Assembly: GCF_003590095.1 (NCBI RefSeq)
Contig: NC_039483.1
Location: forward strand, 1,674,001-1,738,000
Origin: Trichoplusia ni
Taxonomy: Eukaryota > Arthropoda > Insecta > Lepidoptera > Noctuidae
Direction: 5' to 3'
DNA length: 64,000 nt
Shown: positions 1 to 9,713 of the stretch, piece by piece
Position numbering within the stretch: position 1 is the first letter of the stretch
Layout of the letters: each line of letters starts with the position of its first letter
Made by a program: the position numbers and the translations under genes
The notes under the pieces: model-generated
Databases searched by the model: none
The model's input: the letters and a program-made list of their open reading frames with translations, nothing else
What the model was told of the DNA's origin: nothing

Positions 1-536
1 TGACTTGGGTTTGACGAAAGGGCAACCCTTCACATTATTTGTATTCACAATCAATAATAAGTTGAGTAATTAAATTAATAATTTAATTGTATTAAAATCA
101 CTTAACATTATTACTTAATTAAATCACATATTAAATTAATATTCAAAGTACGGCATTCACTGAGAATTGATAAAATTAATATAAAATTATTATTAAAGAT
201 GGATCGGACTGTTTGTTTGTTATATTTTGTGCTCGATCTAACCTAGCGGCAGATGGCGTTAGTTGTCTTTGAACATGTACCAAAAAGAAAATTTGAAAAC
301 ATGACAATACGACTTTACAACACCAAAATTCTATTAAACATTTTTTGTTAAAACAATACGTATTAAACCACGATATCTAGAATTTGTTTTTTTTTTTAAC
401 CAAACAAAATAATGTATTTACCATTAAATCGACAGGTACACAATTCTACCACGTATGTTTTTCAAGTGGCAGCATTGGGCTCCCGAAGCTCCGCTAGCGC
501 CACTCACCTCGCGTTTCGCCGGCCGCTGACAGTCGC
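1..536. other. AT-rich flank downstream of the Star-like gene
   Basis: Presumed 3' UTR and intergenic DNA of the Star-like gene on the minus strand. No canonical AATAAA is visible on that strand; an ATTAAA variant occurs around 80-90. No other gene is seen. Confidence 0.4.
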
Positions 537-665
537 TCACAGGTCGTCCTTGAGCGCGTACATGACGCTGCTCTCGAACGTGCCGGCCACTGTATAGTTC
601 TTAGACATGAGGAAGTTGGTTGTCTCGTTGCGGATCGTATCGTTGTTGAATTGGACTTCGATCAC
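537..665 (-). CDS. Star-like gene exon 5 (C-terminus and stop)
   Basis: 129 nt ending in TGA at 539-537, acceptor AAAATCCAG, phase 0. Encodes VIEVQFNNDTIRNETTNFLM and a C-terminal strand ending ALKDDL, matching the final beta-strand/helix/strand of FkbM-type domains. Three sequons are clustered here. Confidence 0.82.
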   Translation of the reverse strand: MIEVQFNNDTIRNETTNFLMSKNYTVAGTFESSVMYALKDDL

Positions 666-3600
666 CTGGATTTTGACAGAAAAATAAGTAAAAAAGAGTA
701 GAAATTAATTATTTCGGAACTGCAGTGTTTTTTGGTCCTCAGGCAACACCGTGAACACCACTTCGCCTTGTTTTCGTAAGGTCGATATCTAAAATACTAA
801 ATTTTGATTTTATTTAAGGTTACTTTTAAACTGGAAACGGGTTGTAGATAATGGGGTCCAAGATTTTATGTAATTTCTTTTGAAATGGACTACGGCTTTG
901 ACATTTCGCTTATATATTGTTTGTTTGTCGGACCTAAACATAATGCTGACGTTTGAACTATGACTGGAACAAACTCAGGGCTCGCAGTCATTTTTGAAGA
1001 CCAAACAATTTAAAAATGCGAGTATGAATGTATAAAGTAATGCACAGTATTTCTTCGCAATTTTCTTTTGAGAATAGTACCAGATCGATCTGAGCAACTC
1101 TGTGCCAGCAAGCGGCACAGCGTCAGCATCAGCATCAGCTCATAAAGTTCAACAATTTTTTAGGGTGTCTCACAACCCGACACACAAAACAACCACCAGT
1201 GGCATTATCAAGAGGATGGGAAAAAACGCGGAAAGTTGGTTGTATATGACACGAGAAATGTACTTTAATTGTGAAGTGCATGCGTTAAGTCTATTTTCAT
1301 GTCAATTTTTTAGTATAAGAGTGAGGATATTTTTGTGAGAAATTACAATTTTTAAATATGAGGAGGCGGCAAGGCAGGGTTAATATGCGAAGTTTTTTTT
1401 TAAAATGGGGCTTTTATATCGTTTAGGATATGTTTGTCAGTGGTTTGTCACCTGCAGATGCACGCGCGGGTCGTCGTAGGGCAGGTGCGTGAGCGCGGGC
1501 AGCGCGTTGCGGCCGCCCAGCAGCACGTACTGCGCGGCGGGCGCGTCGGCCGCCAGCAGCACGGTGAGCAGCGGCAGGCACAGCACGCGCGCGCGGAAGG
1601 CGGCGGCGCCGGGCCACGCCACCTCGCGCGGGTGCGGCGCGGGGCTGAGGCAGGCGTGCAGCGCGCGCGCGCGCCCCCGCAGCGCCAGGAAGTCGCGCGC
1701 CGCCGCGCGCACCAGCACGCCGCGCCACTGCCGCGCCGCCTCCAGGTACGACGACGTGGCCGAGCGCCCGCCGCACGGGACGAACTCCACGAACGTGCCG
1801 TTGTACTACACACCGACAACACCACTATGTTAACTTTTACATTCACTATGTACCCACAACGCTGAGGAGCTGGCTACGCTTAACGCGGTTGGTCCCTTGA
1901 TGGGTGACCATCTTTGTCATAACCAGTTCCTCCGTGTTTCAGAAGGCCCTATAAATTATGGGTCCCGGCTGTTGTTATTCCTACATCTTTGACCGTCCGT
2001 ACAGGTAGTCAGATCTTGAAAGTCTGACAACCAGTCTAACCAAGGGGTATCATGTTACCCAGGTAACTGAGTTGAGGAAGTGAACTCCTATCACTCCTTG
2101 TAAAACACGATACTTAGCTGAATCCGGTTAGACTGGAAACCGACCCCAACATAGTTGGGAAAAGGCTAGGCCGATGATGACTACCCACGACGCTATCCGC
2201 AGATTACAAAACTGATATAGATACTTAACAAAATACTACATAATCATACGAAATAAAAAAAATATCGCCTAAAGAACGGTCATTTAGTAACAACAAATAA
2301 ACTATAAAAAAGAGTCATGGGAAGCCATTTCTTCACTTGAATGTAATTCATCTCTTTGCATACAAATATACGATACAGTCTGGTCCAAGTGTGCAATCAG
2401 TGATTCCCTTTTCAGTAGCGTGTAAGTAAATTTTGTATAAGGTACAATGGGGCAGCGTTGCCAGACGTCCCGATTTTGGCGGGACGTTCCGATTTTTAAA
2501 TCAAATTTTACATAAATTTTGCGGTTATGTGAAAAAAGTGACAATACAAAAGTTTTAGATCTTTTTATTACCTATAACTTTGCCTGCCTGGTCTACTATA
2601 GTGAATAGCACTCACAATCTCGCCATAGAGGCTGTCCATGAGCAGCACTTGCGGCGAGGCGGCGGGCGGCGGCGCGGGCGCGAGCGCGGCGTGCGGCGGC
2701 GCCAGGTGCAGCTGCTGCACGAAGGCCACCAGCGCCGCCGAGCCCTGCGCGATGCTGGCCAGCTCGTAGTCGCGGGACATGTTCGCGCGGAACTTCTGGG
2801 CGCCCAGTGCTGTACACACATTATTACATTATTGCGTTGGGTAAGTATAGTTACCGGTAAGGATCTTGAGCGCTCGGCGGAAGATTGGGGATCGCTTAGC
2901 GCAAATAAAACGCCAATCAATTGTGCGTACTCATCGTATTGAGGTGCATGCAACTGCACCAAAGAACGAATCCCTCATGACGGCTCTGACGCGATGCGCT
3001 GCGGGACAATCACTGCTCTTGAGTCCGCCCCGCGCCTAACTTCATACCGCAAAAGGGATACAAAAATCACCTCTGCCCAGGTGAAGGTCAGCGCTCAACA
3101 TCTGTACCGGTAACTACATTACAACGTAAGTATATGTATATCCCACCAATATCATAAATGTAAAAATCATCATCGGGAAAAGGCTAGGCCGATGATGATG
3201 ATCATAAATGTAAAAAAGGAGAGCCAAGTTCAATACAAATATTATACTTGGCTGTAGGCTTCGCCGAAAAAAGAATGGAGATCTAAATGAGCGATGAAAA
3301 CAAAAAACCTGAGTATTCGTAAGTAGTCAAAATTACTTTAAATTAACTTACATACTTTAGTTTACTTTACTTTAACAGTGCGACTATGTGCGCTTTAACA
3401 GTGCGACTATGTGCGGTTTGATTCTAACCCAGGACAAATGTTTGTGATATGTCTGATGAAAAAACTAGACAAGTCAAGTATAATCTTCTTTAAGGAATTT
3501 TATTATTCTTAATTAAAACTGAAATGAAAGCATTTTTTAAACCTCTCCGGTAGTAAGGAATTGAATCCTTGTGTAGCAGGGGGTTTCACAACACGTTCAA

Positions 3601-4763
3601 GCCACATGCACAAAGACAACCAACCACTCAGCTATCCGTGTGGTCAAAGTCACTTGGTATAAGTAATAACTAAAGCTTATGTTTACTTACCAACAGTATC
3701 CATGTAAATAAGCAGCATAGTCATAACAGTCACGAAAGTCAAGACAAACAGCATCGCCGGCAGCAGTCTGCGGTACAGATCATTAGGAGAAGTCTTTGTA
3801 AACATTGGTATTGACAGCCTCGGCGCCACTCCGGAGGGTGGTACTGCTGGCAATGGGACCGCTGTGCTTGTTTTGTCCACCACTGGTATTGGTGCTGTGT
3901 CTTTTGGCTTGTCTGCATTTTCTGCAGGTTGCTCTTCCGGTAGTGGGTTTTCTTGAATTTTCTGTGCAAATAGAAATGTTTCTTGTGCAATTGTATATTT
4001 AATATTGTATTTGATTGGGAGTTATATTAAATAAGGAAGAGTTTCAAGGGGTAAATGATAAAAGTGTTATATAGCGGTGTACATTTGCCCACATAGAAAC
4101 TGTGTAAATACAATTATTTTACATTAAGCTTAAGAAGCTTGTTATAATTATTTTATTATGTCTCATATACAGCAATACTTTGGAATATACCTAATATTTT
4201 AAACTTTAAAGTGCATAGTCCCAAGTTGTAGTTTTGAATTTTTTTTTAATGAAATTTATTTGATGGAATTAACAAGAAATATTAAAACTTGATAGATACT
4301 AACAAAAATCATAGATTCTTAGTACTATACTAAACACTAACCCTTCGTAGACTATGCATTGTTTAATTTGATAATGCGATAAAAAACACCATAATTTTTC
4401 TATAGTATGTTACAAGCGTAATTTATAGCAAAAAGATTATTTTTTTATTGATTACATGAGTAAAATATACTTAAAATTTCATGTTATACGCCAAAATGAA
4501 TACCTACATGACACAGACAAGACAGGTGCTGTTTTTTTTTTATAGTCTAACGCGTTAACAGCTGCAGAAAGGTTGAATGCATAGCCATAGTGAACAAACG
4601 CAATGTGTGTTCATTTCAAACGTCAAGTCAATCGAGAAGATTATTAGAATTCAAGCTAAGTGAAATTGGAACAAATGATACGAAATAACCATAAAACTTT
4701 AGCCTAGGGTATTTATTTACTTTGAACGAGTATAATATTGTTAAACCTCACCTTTTCGGCCAT
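537..4763 (-). CDS. Star-like type II membrane protein with degenerate FkbM methyltransferase-type domain (5 exons)
   Basis: CDS is 960 nt, 319 residues, from exons 4763-4752, 3961-3691, 2809-2616, 1805-1452 and 665-537, all GT-AG. Residues 1-69 are a polar, Pro/Lys-rich presumed cytoplasmic tail; 70-91 form one hydrophobic membrane segment preceded by YRR, giving type II topology. The lumenal part has DYELASIAQG and VLLMDSLYGEI, then NGTFVEF (161-167), RQWRGVLVRA (185-194), the ACLSP motif (210-214) and a C-terminal IEVQFNN block, in the order seen in Star and FkbM-family (Methyltransf_21) proteins. Sequons lie at N161, N285, N290 and N300. The SAM-binding motif expected after NGTFVE (an acidic/Gly DG-type loop) reads FVPCGGRS, and the later LDxEG-type segment reads VLLGGRN, so catalysis is doubtful. 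Drosophila Star assists ER-to-Golgi export of EGFR ligands; whether this paralogue does so is unknown. Family likely; exact name not claimed. Confidence 0.8.
850..1105 (-). mobile_element. LINE 3' UTR fragment (Jockey type) in Star-like intron 4
   Basis: Shares GAGTTTGTTCC..., GTGCATTACTTTATACAT and GCTCAGATCGATCTGGTAC (minus strand) with the 3' UTR of the LINE at 34.5-34.8 kb. Confidence 0.6.
1452..1805 (-). CDS. Star-like gene exon 4 (FkbM-type core)
   Basis: 354 nt (118 codons), acceptor GGTGTGTAG, donor CAG|GTGACA, phase 0 at both ends. Holds the NGTFVEF, QWRGVLVRA and ACLSP landmarks. Third codon positions are almost all G or C and Ala and Arg are heavily used, which also opens long spurious frames on both strands here. 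Confidence 0.85.
1863..2180 (+). mobile_element. SINE with 5S-rRNA-like head (copy in Star-like intron 4)
   Basis: Head carries GCTACGCTTAACGCGGTTGG then GATGGGTGACC, resembling the 5S rRNA box A to box C internal promoter. The tail is GTTGGGAAAAGGCTAGGCC followed by GATGAT repeats. The first part of the head is deleted. About ten copies of the family are in the window. Confidence 0.75.
2616..2809 (-). CDS. Star-like gene exon 3 (lumenal stem)
   Basis: 194 nt, acceptor TGTGTACAG, donor ATT|GTGAGT, phase 1 in and 0 out. Encodes SRDYELASIAQGSAALVAFV and QQLHLAPP, followed by an Ala/Pro low-complexity stretch and VLLMDSLYGEI. Strongly GC-rich. Confidence 0.85.
3151..3216 (+). mobile_element. 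34-bp stub of the 5S-headed SINE with perfect target duplication
   Basis: Only the last 34 bp of the SINE (3167-3200) is present, ending in GATGATGATG. It is flanked by the exact 16-bp direct repeat ATCATAAATGTAAAAA at 3151-3166 and 3201-3216. This shows the family moves by reverse transcription with extreme 5' truncation. It lies in Star-like intron 2. Confidence 0.85.
3548..3646 (-). mobile_element. tRNA-headed SINE (GATAGCCGAGTGGTTGAG type), internally deleted
   Basis: Minus-strand copy with the GATAGCTGAGTGGTTG A-box head and the AAACCCCC...TTAATTCCTT tail; the B-box portion is lost. Related copies are listed at 13288, 16535, 21282, 26950 and 32417. Confidence 0.6.
3691..3961 (-). CDS. 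Star-like gene exon 2 (cytoplasmic tail and membrane anchor)
   Basis: 271 nt, acceptor TTTGCACAG, donor TTG|GTAAGT, phase 0 in and 1 out. Encodes a Pro/Glu/Lys-rich tail and the hydrophobic segment LPAMLFVLTFVTVMTMLLIY. The GC content is ordinary, unlike exons 3 and 4. Confidence 0.85.
4752..4763 (-). CDS. Star-like gene exon 1 (MAEK, start codon)
   Basis: 12 nt micro-coding exon: four codons, then donor AAG|GTGAGG. The exon 2 frame has no upstream in-frame ATG before its acceptor, and this ATG plus donor restores the frame exactly (phase 0). That is the basis for the start. The alternative is a start at the internal Met at residue 57, which would remove most of the cytoplasmic tail. Confidence 0.65.
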
Positions 4764-5024
4764 AGTAACTTTTGTGTTGTTCACGCACAATAAACACACA
4801 TTCACGTGTTCACATATATATCTTTCCTTATATTATAAAACAAACATTTTAGAAACTCAACTATACAACTTATACTTATCGATAACGTGAATTACACTGA
4901 ATTATTTGAAAATAAAATAAAAATATATGTCAAGAAGCGTGAGTCACTGACCGCATAAGTAGCGACCACTTTTAACTTTTGTTTCTACCACAATGTTACG
5001 CACTTTCTACTACAGACTACTAAA

Positions 5025-5085
5025 TTAGTAGATCAGCGTAACAATCGCATTCTCAATGAATGCGATTGTTACGCTGATCTACTAA
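5025..5085. repeat. Perfect 28-bp inverted repeat with 5-bp loop
   Basis: 5025-5052 and 5058-5085 are exact reverse complements around the spacer TCAAT. It lies about 260 bp upstream of the Star-like ATG, in its probable promoter. It could form a hairpin or cruciform, be a foldback transposon footprint, or be a paired binding site. Confidence 0.95.
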
Positions 5086-5252
5086 ATACTATAATAAATA
5101 AAATTAGTTATAAATTCTAAATTAAGGCTTTAATAGTTAAATTAATGTTGACCTTAGTCAAAGGTTAAGTTATATATATTATAGTAACCTATTCATAACA
5201 TATAGAAGGAATTTTAAATAAATAACATAATATTTAGTTTAGGAAAAGGTCT

Positions 5253-8200
5253 TTATTGTCAAAGTTTATATTAAATTACACAATATTAACAGCAATATTA
5301 TAGTCAATAATAATAGTATGTAACGTTGAGTTCTCAAATTCGAATGTGACTGATGTGGTTCATAGATATGTACAAGGAAGGTACCTGAAAGAAGCTTTAC
5401 AATTATTACTTTTGCACCAAAACTGTGCAATCTGTGAAAGTTAAACAAACTTATAATATTAAAATTTGTAAGTTACGACACAGTTTTACATTGTCGACTT
5501 TATATTCTAAATGTATTATTAAATTTATTGTCACATTACAATATGAATTTTCATTAAAATTTTGATGAATATTTTTTTCCATTTGTGTGGAAACAATATA
5601 AAAATTAACAATAGAAAAATAATTTGTATCGTACATTTTTTAAGCCAACTTAATGTATGTATATGTATACATGTAACAAAAAATATGCTCCATTCCTTAT
5701 CCCAATGGTACGAAGATGTATGTTAAAATAGAGCTAGGGTGTTATTTTTGAATAGGTACTAAATATTCATGCCCTTCGTTGATATAAACTAAAGTTAGGT
5801 GTGTTGACCAGCTAGCACCACTAGCATACGAGGAACAGTAAAACATATAACTTCATTTGACATAAAATAATAGTAAAGCGATAAGAATGAATGAATTCTT
5901 CCAATTCCAGATAGAGTGTTTCTTCAAAATGTATGATAGGCAGATATGTTTATTTTTGATTTTTATTTTGGCTGAAAGAAATGAGAAACGCTACAGAAAG
6001 CTGTAGATATATCCGTGATTTGACATTATCTCAATTATAAAGAGATTATTTATACGTCCTAAATTCTATCATCAAAAGAGTTTTAGATTAATATACACAC
6101 AACGTAGCAGGCTTTTATATTTAATTGCACTGTATAAATTTGTATAAGTTTATCTATAATTTTACAATAATTAACCATCAATAAAACTCTTACGTTTAAC
6201 AAAAAATTGTGCATCAACATCTACAACTACATAGTGTAAAACGATTTAAATTACTTACTAGGTTCTTTTCTATCTAATATACAATACGAGTAAAAGGTAA
6301 ATAAAATAGTCATAACTGTATTAAAATAATATACCATGAGAAATAGGTATTATAATATAGAGAACAAGCAGTGAAAAAGCCAACATGTTTGTATGTGACG
6401 TAACAAGTTGCCTCTGAGGCTAAAACACTTTATTATATTATATAAGGACTTTATTGCATTGGTAACATAAAAGTTTAAATTCTACCAAGTCTTTTATTTT
6501 TTTATGGTAACATTTAAACATATCAACAATAATTATTGTTGACATGTTTTGACATGAATTATTCATATCTTGCAACAATAACAACGGTCTGCAAAAAAAT
6601 CCTGTAAAAAATGATAACTAAATCTTATTATTACTTGATATTTTCATTCGTCTTGTACCGATTATTTCATTGGTATTGGTTCACAAGCTACATAAAAGCT
6701 CTCTAATAATACCATCTTGAAATGCGACGCAATCCCTGTCGATTTTTGATGAAATATTTTTTATCTTGTCCACGAAATCACAAAGGTTACCGCGTCTCGT
6801 AGATCTTACTGCACAGCTACAGTAAAAATGTTCTGTCAAATGGAAAATAATATCTATACATATTCTGTTTGGCAATGCAGTTGTAACATAGGTTTAACAA
6901 TTAAGTATACAGAAGATATATAACCCTTGCGGCAATGAGTGCTGGTAACTTAAGTAGACCAAGTCTAGGTTTAAAATTATTATTTAGTAGCGATAGCTCG
7001 AAGAAGAGATAGCTCTGATATCTTTACAAGCTCTACATAGCTACATAAAGGGCTAACAATAAGATACGTGAAAAATAGAATTTAGGTGTTAGCATTGGAT
7101 TTGGAAATAAATATAATTAAAAAAAAACGCACTTATTAATAAAATGTAGCAGAATCTGTCATTAATATTGGTGTCAAAATGTTATTGCAAAATTTTTGCA
7201 CAATATGTTCTAGCAAAACGAGGTGAATAGAGTTTCAAGAATTAAATAGAAAATAGTGTTTTTATTTTGTGAACTGCTCGAGAATATTCATATGATCTTA
7301 ATATTTTGCCTTGTTAAACGTCCAAATCCTAACAAAAACTGACTCTATCCATCACAAAAATACCTATATTCACCCCGTTGGCCGTTTTGCCAATAGTTAA
7401 AGTCTTGTGTCAAGCAAGTTCTATTTTTTTATTAAAAGGTATACAGCAGATACCACCCTGTTACTGCTTTACCTACTGCATGGATACTTATAAAACAAAA
7501 CATAAGTATTAGAATTTGAAAAAGTATTACATTATTTGAAAAAGCGACTGGGCCGCGATTCTGCTATTTATTCGTACATTGACCGATTTATGAATTTGAA
7601 AGTATTCCTATTCTCTTAACCCTTGGCCAAGACAATTTGACCGTGAGTGTTCCCCTCCGTACTGAAATTCGGAAAGATGCTTAGAATTTCGAAAAGTGCC
7701 AATTTAATCCAATTTCCATGAATTCATCGGCCATTGTTAGTCGCAGAATTGGGGCCCTGATGGTTAAACGAAGATTATTGTCTCCGACGTCTTCGTGTAC
7801 AATTGTGGGCTTTGGTAAGCGGGTTTTAATAAAACTCACAAATTAAAGTATTTATATGTTATCTGTAGTGCACAAGTGTGATCCAGGCTTGGCCGCAATC
7901 TTATTATTTAGACGAGATTATTGTCCTTCGTTATTCAATCAGAACCATTAGGTACTCTACTTACGCATTACATCATGTAAACAGCCCAAAAAGTTATTTA
8001 CTATTAATTTATTGTCGAATAATAAAATCCACTTGGAAAGCTAATGAATTTTAAAATCATTTTCATACATTATACTAAAATTATTATTATTATAGAAGAT
8101 ATTTTATTGTCCGACATTCCAAATTTTCAAAATCTCTAAAGAATTATTCACGCTAAATATTTGTTTTTATTTAATATATATAAAATGGCTTAGTCTATTT

Positions 8201-9382
8201 GTTATTGTCAAGCACACGACATTATAATCATAATATTATATAATAATATACTTAAAAATAAACGTTTCTAAAGAATAATTGTAGATGTAATCTTTTATTG
8301 TCAATGTTTTCAATTTATATGGAAACCATTTACTTATGGTTATTCATTTGAATTCAAAATTGTCGCATAAACCAGGTTTAAAATTCAGTAAATATGGAAT
8401 ATACCTATATTAGTTATATATTTATAGTATCTCGTTACCTATGGTCAATAGTCGTCATTCAGTAATTATTTAAAGTTACCAAATTTAAGAATTTTGAATA
8501 TGTTCGAGTAAATCGAATTCACAGTTATTACCACGAAGGTGAGTGTTCGATGCCAACTGTGATAATACATACTTTATATTAACGATAGTTGTAGTGAGAA
8601 AATGTTTGAAGCATGTCTGTTTAGTATTCCGAGAAAGAAGAATCACATTTTATTACATTGAGAAAGTATTTTATCCTCTTACATTAAAATGCTATACGAT
8701 TCGTAAAAAATGGTTTCCACTAAGGATAAACCCAAATTACGATTAATATTTAAGTACATAGGCCGACATGATACCTTGAACGGACTTAAAGAGTTCAAAG
8801 TTAGGGGTTCTTACTTATAAGGGCTACTAGAGATATCGTCAAAATCCTAATTTGTAAAAATGCACTTGCGCGCTCCACATTTGATATGAAATTGATATTA
8901 TGTACGTAGATTGACATTATTTACCCATTTTCTTTATAAATATCTGTACAAACTGGCGAATTCCATACTCTTAACATTCTAAATTCGTCCAACAATATCA
9001 CAATCTTTACTCGGAAAAATCGACGCGAATTTGTTAGAGGTAAAAAATTATCACTTTCATTTAAAAACAAAACACCGATACCGTTGAACGAACGTGTACA
9101 TTAGTTTTGAATTTGTATCAACTATTTTGTATACATAATATATAGGTGATATAAGCCAATGTACAATGTACATAATTTTCTTTAACTATAAAACAACTTA
9201 CTATAATAGGTTGTATAATGTAGTTTTATTAGTTTAACAATGTAAAAATGTAAATTAATGTGTATATTATTTGCGTATCCTACTTTATTGTCACATTTGA
9301 ATACAGATTCAAAATTATTGTCTACTTCATCGTCAATATAGATAACAAACTACCATTACGGTCCATATTCAAAATTATTGTC
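5253..9382 (+). promoter_or_regulatory. Homotypic cluster of TTATTGTC octamers
   Basis: Exact copies start at 5253, 5525, 7775, 7918, 8009, 8104, 8212, 8295, 9285, 9315 and 9375, all on the plus strand; six fall within 7775-8302. No reverse-oriented copy was noticed in the interval. The complement GACAATAA contains ACAAT, the core bound by Sox HMG proteins. Function is inferred only from clustering. Confidence 0.5.
9225..9289 (-). terminator. Candidate poly(A) signals downstream of knk
   Basis: Two AATAAA hexamers on the minus strand, at 9289-9284 and 9230-9225, lie about 245 and 300 nt past the knk stop. Either could end the transcript. The surrounding DNA is AT-rich, so chance matches are likely. 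Confidence 0.35.
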
Positions 9383-9530
9383 TTCAAATTGTTTGCAGAC
9401 TTTGTAAAACTAGGCTAACATTAGATGTGTATTTGAAGTATAAAAACAGTAGTAAAGTTGTAAAAAAATGTAAGAAAAATATGTTCGCGTCGATGTGTGA
9501 GTAGGTGCGGGACACCGTGTGAGTGGGACA

Positions 9531-9713
9531 TTAGCTGCGAGCGAGCGCGGCCAGGGCCAGCGCGGCGGCCAGCGGGCCCGCGGCGGGGCCGCGCGGGGCC
9601 CCGGCGCGCGGGCCCGGGGCCCCGGCGCGCGGGCCCGGGGCCCCGGCGGGCGGCACGGGCGCGCCCGCGTCCAGCACGTGGATCTTCCAGCCCAGGTTGT
9701 TGTGCGTGTAGCA
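9531..9713 (-). CDS. knk: knk exon 14 (end of cupredoxin-like domain, GPI-type tail, stop)
   Basis: 183 nt including TAA at 9533-9531, acceptor GTCTTGCAG, phase 0. Starts with CYTHNNLGWKIHV. Cys and His of a plastocyanin-like site are present, but no Met axial ligand is visible. Then comes a Pro/Gly/Ala stretch built partly from a 7-residue AGAPGPR repeat, and a final Ala/Leu-rich tail ending LAALARS. The tail is short and only modestly hydrophobic, so the GPI reading leans on family knowledge. Confidence 0.9.
   Translation of the reverse strand, partial: CYTHNNLGWKIHVLDAGAPVPPAGAPGPRAGAPGPRAGAPRGPAAGPLAAALALAALARS

Larger units (their letters stand above)
4764..9530. other. Intergenic region between the Star-like gene and knk
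   Basis: 4.8 kb of AT-rich DNA with no supportable ORF. It holds the presumed Star-like promoter, a perfect 28-bp inverted repeat (5025-5085), eleven same-strand TTATTGTC octamers between 5253 and 9382, a dispersed repeat fragment (about 7555-7770) also present at 59570-59765, and the likely knk 3' end near 9.2 kb. Confidence 0.7.

Noticed and set aside
1423..1865. Several long overlapping open frames on both strands rich in Arg/Ala
   Set aside because: They are shadows of the GC-rich Star-like exon 4; only the minus frame with NGTFVEF and ACLSP joins to flanking exons. The same applies at 2568-2962, 9410-9802 and 12198-12508.
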